From assembly GCA_964568795.1 (NCBI GenBank), contig CAZMRQ010000032.1, positions 1 to 16,110 on the forward strand: a DNA stretch of 16,110 nt. Reading direction: 5' to 3'. The translations under genes were made by a program, and so were the position numbers. This document shows, piece after piece, positions 13,240 to 16,110 of the stretch (its first letter is position 1; each line of letters opens with the position of its first letter). The DNA comes from CAZMRQ01 sp964568795. GTDB lineage: Bacteria > Pseudomonadota > Gammaproteobacteria > Comchoanobacterales > Comchoanobacteraceae. The notes under the pieces were generated by a model. It saw only the letters and a program-made list of their open reading frames with translations. It did not search any database and was not told the origin of the DNA.

Positions 13240-14700
13240 ATGTTAAATCCCCACATACTTCTAATTTGTGATGGCTGGGGTCATAGTAATAACCTTGAAG
13301 GCAATGCCGTATCAGCCGCTCACACACCCTACTATGACTCCTTAATGCGCAAAAGTCATTCACTTCTAGAAGCCTCAGAAGAAGCTGTTGGCTTGCCTAA
13401 AGGACAAATGGGCAGTTCACAGGTCGGCCATATGACTATTGGACAAGGCCGTATTGTTCTACAGGACCTTGAAAATATCAATCATCACCTTAATGAAACT
13501 GACTATATAAAAAACATGCCACAGTCTAAACGTTTGCACATGATTATCCTGTTATCAGAGGGAGGAATCCATAGCCACCTCAATCACCTTAAGAAACTGC
13601 TCCTCAATACTCATCCTACACAGTCCGTGTTTATTCATGCTATTTTAGACGGCCGTGACACAGATGTAAACGACGCACACACAACACTTCCCGAATTCAA
13701 TTTATGGCTTAGTAAACATAGCCCCAACGCCGTCATAGCCGATGTTATTGGGCGCTACTATGCTATGGACAGAGATAACAACATCATGCGCACCCAACGC
13801 GCCTCTAATCTTTATAGACATGCGCTCTATTCTCACAAGTTCGACCATCTGCATGATGCTCTGCCACTCATCGCGCAGCAATCAGATGAAATATGCCCCC
13901 CCATCCTATTTAATGAACAAGGGTCAATAAAACCCAGTGACGGGGTATTTTTCTTGAATTTCAGAACAGACAGAATGGTTCAGTTAACGAACGAGCTCGC
14001 TAAAACACACCCTCTAGGCAATATGGTCTCGCTCATTCAATATTCTAGCCCTAAGTTAAATGTTCCATTAAGTCCGCTTATTAAAAGCACAGTGCACCCT
14101 CCTTGTTTGTCAGAGATACTAGCCAAAAAAGGTTTTAGGCAGGTAAAGCTCTCTGAAACAGAGAAGTTTGCCCATGTCACCTATTTTTTCAACTCAGGCA
14201 GATCCACGCCACATGATCAAGAAGATTGGCATGAAACCCTATCAATCAGAACTTCCAGCTTTGATCAAACTCCACAAATGCGAACGAAAGAACTAACGGA
14301 CCAGCTCATCGCATGGATGGCTGTAGGAAGATATGATTTTTACGTTGTTAATTTTGCAGCAGCTGATATGGTTGGCCATACCGGCAACTTTAAGGCAACA
14401 GTTAAAGCACTCGAGATTATTGACGTCCAGCTTGGACGTGTACTTAAAGCAATAGACAGCTATAATGGGCAGCTTTATTTTACATCAGACCATGGCAATG
14501 CAGAAGTGATGATGAAAAAAGACAAGATATGCACAACACACTCCCTAAACCCCGTTCCATTTTGCATGTATCCATTACCCCCAAAAGGCCTTGTGAAATT
14601 TGGTGGTATTTGCCAAATAGCTCCAACAATTCTTTCATGCATGCGCATAGCCCCCACTGATTCAATGTCACCTTCTTTATTATTGCGTGATATACAATGA
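13240..14700 (+). CDS. gpmI: 2,3-bisphosphoglycerate-independent phosphoglycerate mutase
   Basis: GpmI interconverts 3- and 2-phosphoglycerate in glycolysis and gluconeogenesis using two metal ions and a phosphoserine intermediate. It has 486 residues, somewhat short of the usual ~510. Metal-ligand Asp11 is in ICDGWG and the nucleophile is Ser60 in MGSSQVGH (usually MGNSEVGH). DGRDTD, GRYYAMDRDNN, NFRTDR, YFFNSGRSTP, DMVGHTGNF and TSDHGNAE follow in the canonical order. I chose the ATG at 13240 (MLNPHILLICDGWG), with GGA six bases upstream, over a TTG at 13204 inside the promoter. Its stop overlaps the envC start as ATGA. Confidence 0.97.
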   Translation: MLNPHILLICDGWGHSNNLEGNAVSAAHTPYYDSLMRKSHSLLEASEEAVGLPKGQMGSSQVGHMTIGQGRIVLQDLENINHHLNETDYIKNMPQSKRLHMIILLSEGGIHSHLNHLKKLLLNTHPTQSVFIHAILDGRDTDVNDAHTTLPEFNLWLSKHSPNAVIADVIGRYYAMDRDNNIMRTQRASNLYRHALYSHKFDHLHDALPLIAQQSDEICPPILFNEQGSIKPSDGVFFLNFRTDRMVQLTNELAKTHPLGNMVSLIQYSSPKLNVPLSPLIKSTVHPPCLSEILAKKGFRQVKLSETEKFAHVTYFFNSGRSTPHDQEDWHETLSIRTSSFDQTPQMRTKELTDQLIAWMAVGRYDFYVVNFAAADMVGHTGNFKATVKALEIIDVQLGRVLKAIDSYNGQLYFTSDHGNAEVMMKKDKICTTHSLNPVPFCMYPLPPKGLVKFGGICQIAPTILSCMRIAPTDSMSPSLLLRDIQ

Positions 14701-15677
14701 GATTATGGCTCACTATGACATGTATAATTTGCAGCACATTAACTTACAGCACTCCTAGTAAAAAAGCACTTAGAAATAAACTGAGTGTGGCTCAGAGAGA
14801 AGAAAAAAACATTAGTCATGGTCTCAAATATATTGAAAAGAAAATCAATCAAACAAAAAACAGCTATGATCATCTTAAATCATTAATAAACAGTGATAAA
14901 AAATCTACTGAATCCACTATCCTCACCGAACAAACAATAGATGATATTCGCCGCAGAGTTATAGCACATTCTCAGCTAAACAGCTATACACCTCATTCTA
15001 CTTACCAAAAATTTCTCCAAAAATATTATTTAATCCATATCAATAATAAACAAAAGCTAATAAACATAAAACATCAACAGACTATCGAAAGATCTCGATT
15101 ATCTCAGCAGCAAGCATCGATAATCGCAAAGAAAATTCACCATGCCAAACTTCAGAAAGAACAACTCCAAATAAGCATGATAAAAAATAAACAAATTATT
15201 GACCAAACTAAACAACAATTAAAAAACTATGAAGAAATCATCCATCATATATCCAGTCATCAAAGACAGGTCAGCAAGCAGATGTCCCTGATGAAGAAAA
15301 AGCTACACTGGCCTGTCAGTGGGATTATCAAGACTGGTTATAAAGAACAGATCCATCAAAGTCAATTTAAAACGAAGCATACTGAGATCATAACACATGA
15401 CAAGAAAATCAAAGCCATACATTCTGGCCAAGTTGTTATCTCACGTTTTATTGATGGCTTTGGCAACATGGTCATTATTGATCACGGAGACAATTACTAC
15501 AGTATCTACGCAAGAGCTGACAACATCAGCGTCTTTGAAAATGAACTAGTCAAAACCAACCAAGTGATCGGTCTATTTGATAGTAACCAAGAGACACACG
15601 TGCTGTATTTTGCTATGCGGCATTATCGTGAGCCTATAGACCCACATATTTTCATGAACAAAACACTGACACACTAA
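14697..15677 (+). CDS. envC: Murein hydrolase activator EnvC (degenerate LytM/M23 domain)
   Basis: EnvC is a periplasmic activator of cell-separation amidases recruited to the septum by FtsEX. It has 326 residues, against ~420 in E. coli. A short hydrophobic N-terminus (MRLWLTMTCIICSTLTYS) is the likely signal peptide. A long Lys/Gln-rich coiled coil spans ~25-200, and the LytM domain ~203-320 (LHWPVSGIIKTGY, IKAIHSGQVVISRF, GFGNMVIIDHGDNYYSIYA, VLYFAMRHYREPIDP). Active M23 peptidases need H-x3-D and H-x-H zinc ligands. Here those positions read HTEII, IYAR and VLYF, so the domain should be catalytically dead, as in known EnvC. The coiled coil is the shortened part. The gpmI-envC order is as in E. 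coli. Confidence 0.93.
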   Translation: MRLWLTMTCIICSTLTYSTPSKKALRNKLSVAQREEKNISHGLKYIEKKINQTKNSYDHLKSLINSDKKSTESTILTEQTIDDIRRRVIAHSQLNSYTPHSTYQKFLQKYYLIHINNKQKLINIKHQQTIERSRLSQQQASIIAKKIHHAKLQKEQLQISMIKNKQIIDQTKQQLKNYEEIIHHISSHQRQVSKQMSLMKKKLHWPVSGIIKTGYKEQIHQSQFKTKHTEIITHDKKIKAIHSGQVVISRFIDGFGNMVIIDHGDNYYSIYARADNISVFENELVKTNQVIGLFDSNQETHVLYFAMRHYREPIDPHIFMNKTLTH

Positions 15678-15705
15678 ACTGCTCGAATCATTTTAGAAAG
15701 CATAC

Positions 15706-15733
15706 TTGACAAATAAACATACTTTGCTATGAT
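15706..15733 (+). promoter_or_regulatory. Strong promoter of the tRNA-Ala/tRNA-Glu pair
   Basis: A perfect TTGACA (15706-15711) is followed after 16 bases by TATGAT (15728-15733), a five-of-six match, then GCC in the discriminator region. Transcription would begin near 15740, about five bases before tRNA-Ala. This is the best sigma-70 promoter in the window. Confidence 0.8.
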
Positions 15734-15744
15734 GCCAAAATGCT

Positions 15745-15817
15745 GGGGCTATAGCTCAGCTGGGAGAGCGCTTGCGTGGCACGCAAGAGGTCGGCGGTTC
15801 GATCCCGCCTAGCTCCA
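15745..15817 (+). tRNA. tRNA-Ala (anticodon GGC)
   Basis: This tRNA has 73 bases. The acceptor stem GGGGCTA pairs with TAGCTCC with one G-U pair, and the discriminator is A. The D-arm is AGCTCAGCTGGGAGAGC and the anticodon arm CTTGC-GTGGCAC-GCAAG gives GGC. The T-loop is GGTTCGATCC. No CCA is encoded (TGA follows). It decodes GCC/GCU alanine codons and lies 11 bases upstream of tRNA-Glu in the same transcript. Confidence 0.97.
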
Positions 15818-15828
15818 TGATAAAACCT

Positions 15829-15904
15829 GTCCCCATCGTCTAGAGGCCTAGGACATCGCCCTTTCACGGCGGCAACAGGGGTTCGAATCCCCTTGGGGAC
15901 GCCA
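15829..15904 (+). tRNA. tRNA-Glu (anticodon TTC)
   Basis: The acceptor stem GTCCCCA pairs with TGGGGAC, followed by discriminator G and an encoded CCA at 15902-15904. The anticodon loop CTTTCAC gives TTC, and the T-arm GGGGTTCGAATCCCC is perfect. It decodes GAA/GAG. It is the only one of the window's three tRNAs with a genomic CCA. Confidence 0.97.
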
Positions 15905-16110
15905 TTGCGTCCTAACAGGTTAGTAAATCTTCATCAGCAAGATTATGCTTTGTCATAACCACCATTTCAGCAAAGAAAATATTCAGTAAGACCAACTAAC
16001 AAACTGATAACTACGCACAATGCAATCACAACACCTGAATAGTCGCATCAATCTTTAGAATGCCCGACCTTACTAATACTGTGACACATTGATTATTAGA
16101 ACAATACGAA
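15905..16110. other. Non-coding tail, nothing identified
   Basis: These 206 bases hold no convincing gene on either strand. A six-base inverted repeat (AATCTT at 15926-15931, AAGATT at 15939-15944) follows the tRNA pair but has no T-run, so it is not a clear terminator. The minus strand has only a ~27-codon frame. The end may be a leader for a gene beyond the window. Confidence 0.5.

Noticed and set aside
15908..15990. Short minus-strand frame in the tail (MVVMTKHNLADEDLL)
   Set aside because: It has about 27 codons at most, no ribosome site of note and no recognisable motif, and it lies where tRNA read-through would end.

Overview
The window is bacterial and AT-rich, and its gene order is gammaproteobacterial: uvrY-uvrC-pgsA, minC-minD-minE, yibN-grxC-secB, msbA-lpxK and gpmI-envC. 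LpxK, MsbA, SecB and the Min system mark a Gram-negative, lipid A-bearing cell. Low GC, tight and overlapping genes, a shortened EnvC, a divergent LpxK and a duplicated family of unrecognised membrane proteins would suit a host-associated gammaproteobacterium with a reduced genome. That placement is inference; nothing in the sequence names a genus.

Layout. (1) 1-2760 is an accessory locus. Two paralogous minus-strand genes of unknown function lie in tandem, alternating with three copies of a ~126 bp repeat (1, 1281, 2573). Each repeat carries an imperfect palindrome and a plus-strand ribosome binding site plus ATG pointing away from the genes. The paralogs share an exactly identical C-terminal half but have diverged N-termini. 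(2) 2790-3992 is an MFS-type transporter on the minus strand with its own promoter. (3) 4132-7248, minus strand, reads tRNA-Ser, uvrY, uvrC, pgsA. The spacing is so tight that the tRNA promoter may drive the whole set. (4) 7432-9276, plus strand, is minCDE, which positions the division septum. (5) 9277-13074, minus strand, is a five-gene run: membrane rhodanese (yibN), glutaredoxin (grxC), export chaperone (secB), lipid A flippase (msbA) and lipid A 4'-kinase (lpxK). It ends stop-codon to stop-codon against minE. (6) 13240-15677, plus strand, is gpmI and envC, overlapping by 4 nt and divergent from yibN. (7) 15745-15904 holds tRNA-Ala(GGC) and tRNA-Glu(TTC) behind a strong promoter. The last ~200 bases hold nothing I can identify.

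Most of the window is conserved housekeeping: DNA repair, phospholipid and lipid A synthesis and transport, division-site selection and cell separation (MinCDE, EnvC), protein export and glycolysis. The part that looks undescribed is the tandem membrane-protein locus at the left end. Its repeats, palindrome and mosaic paralogs suggest a gene family expanding by tandem duplication and gene conversion, and the window starts inside a repeat copy, so the array may continue to the left.
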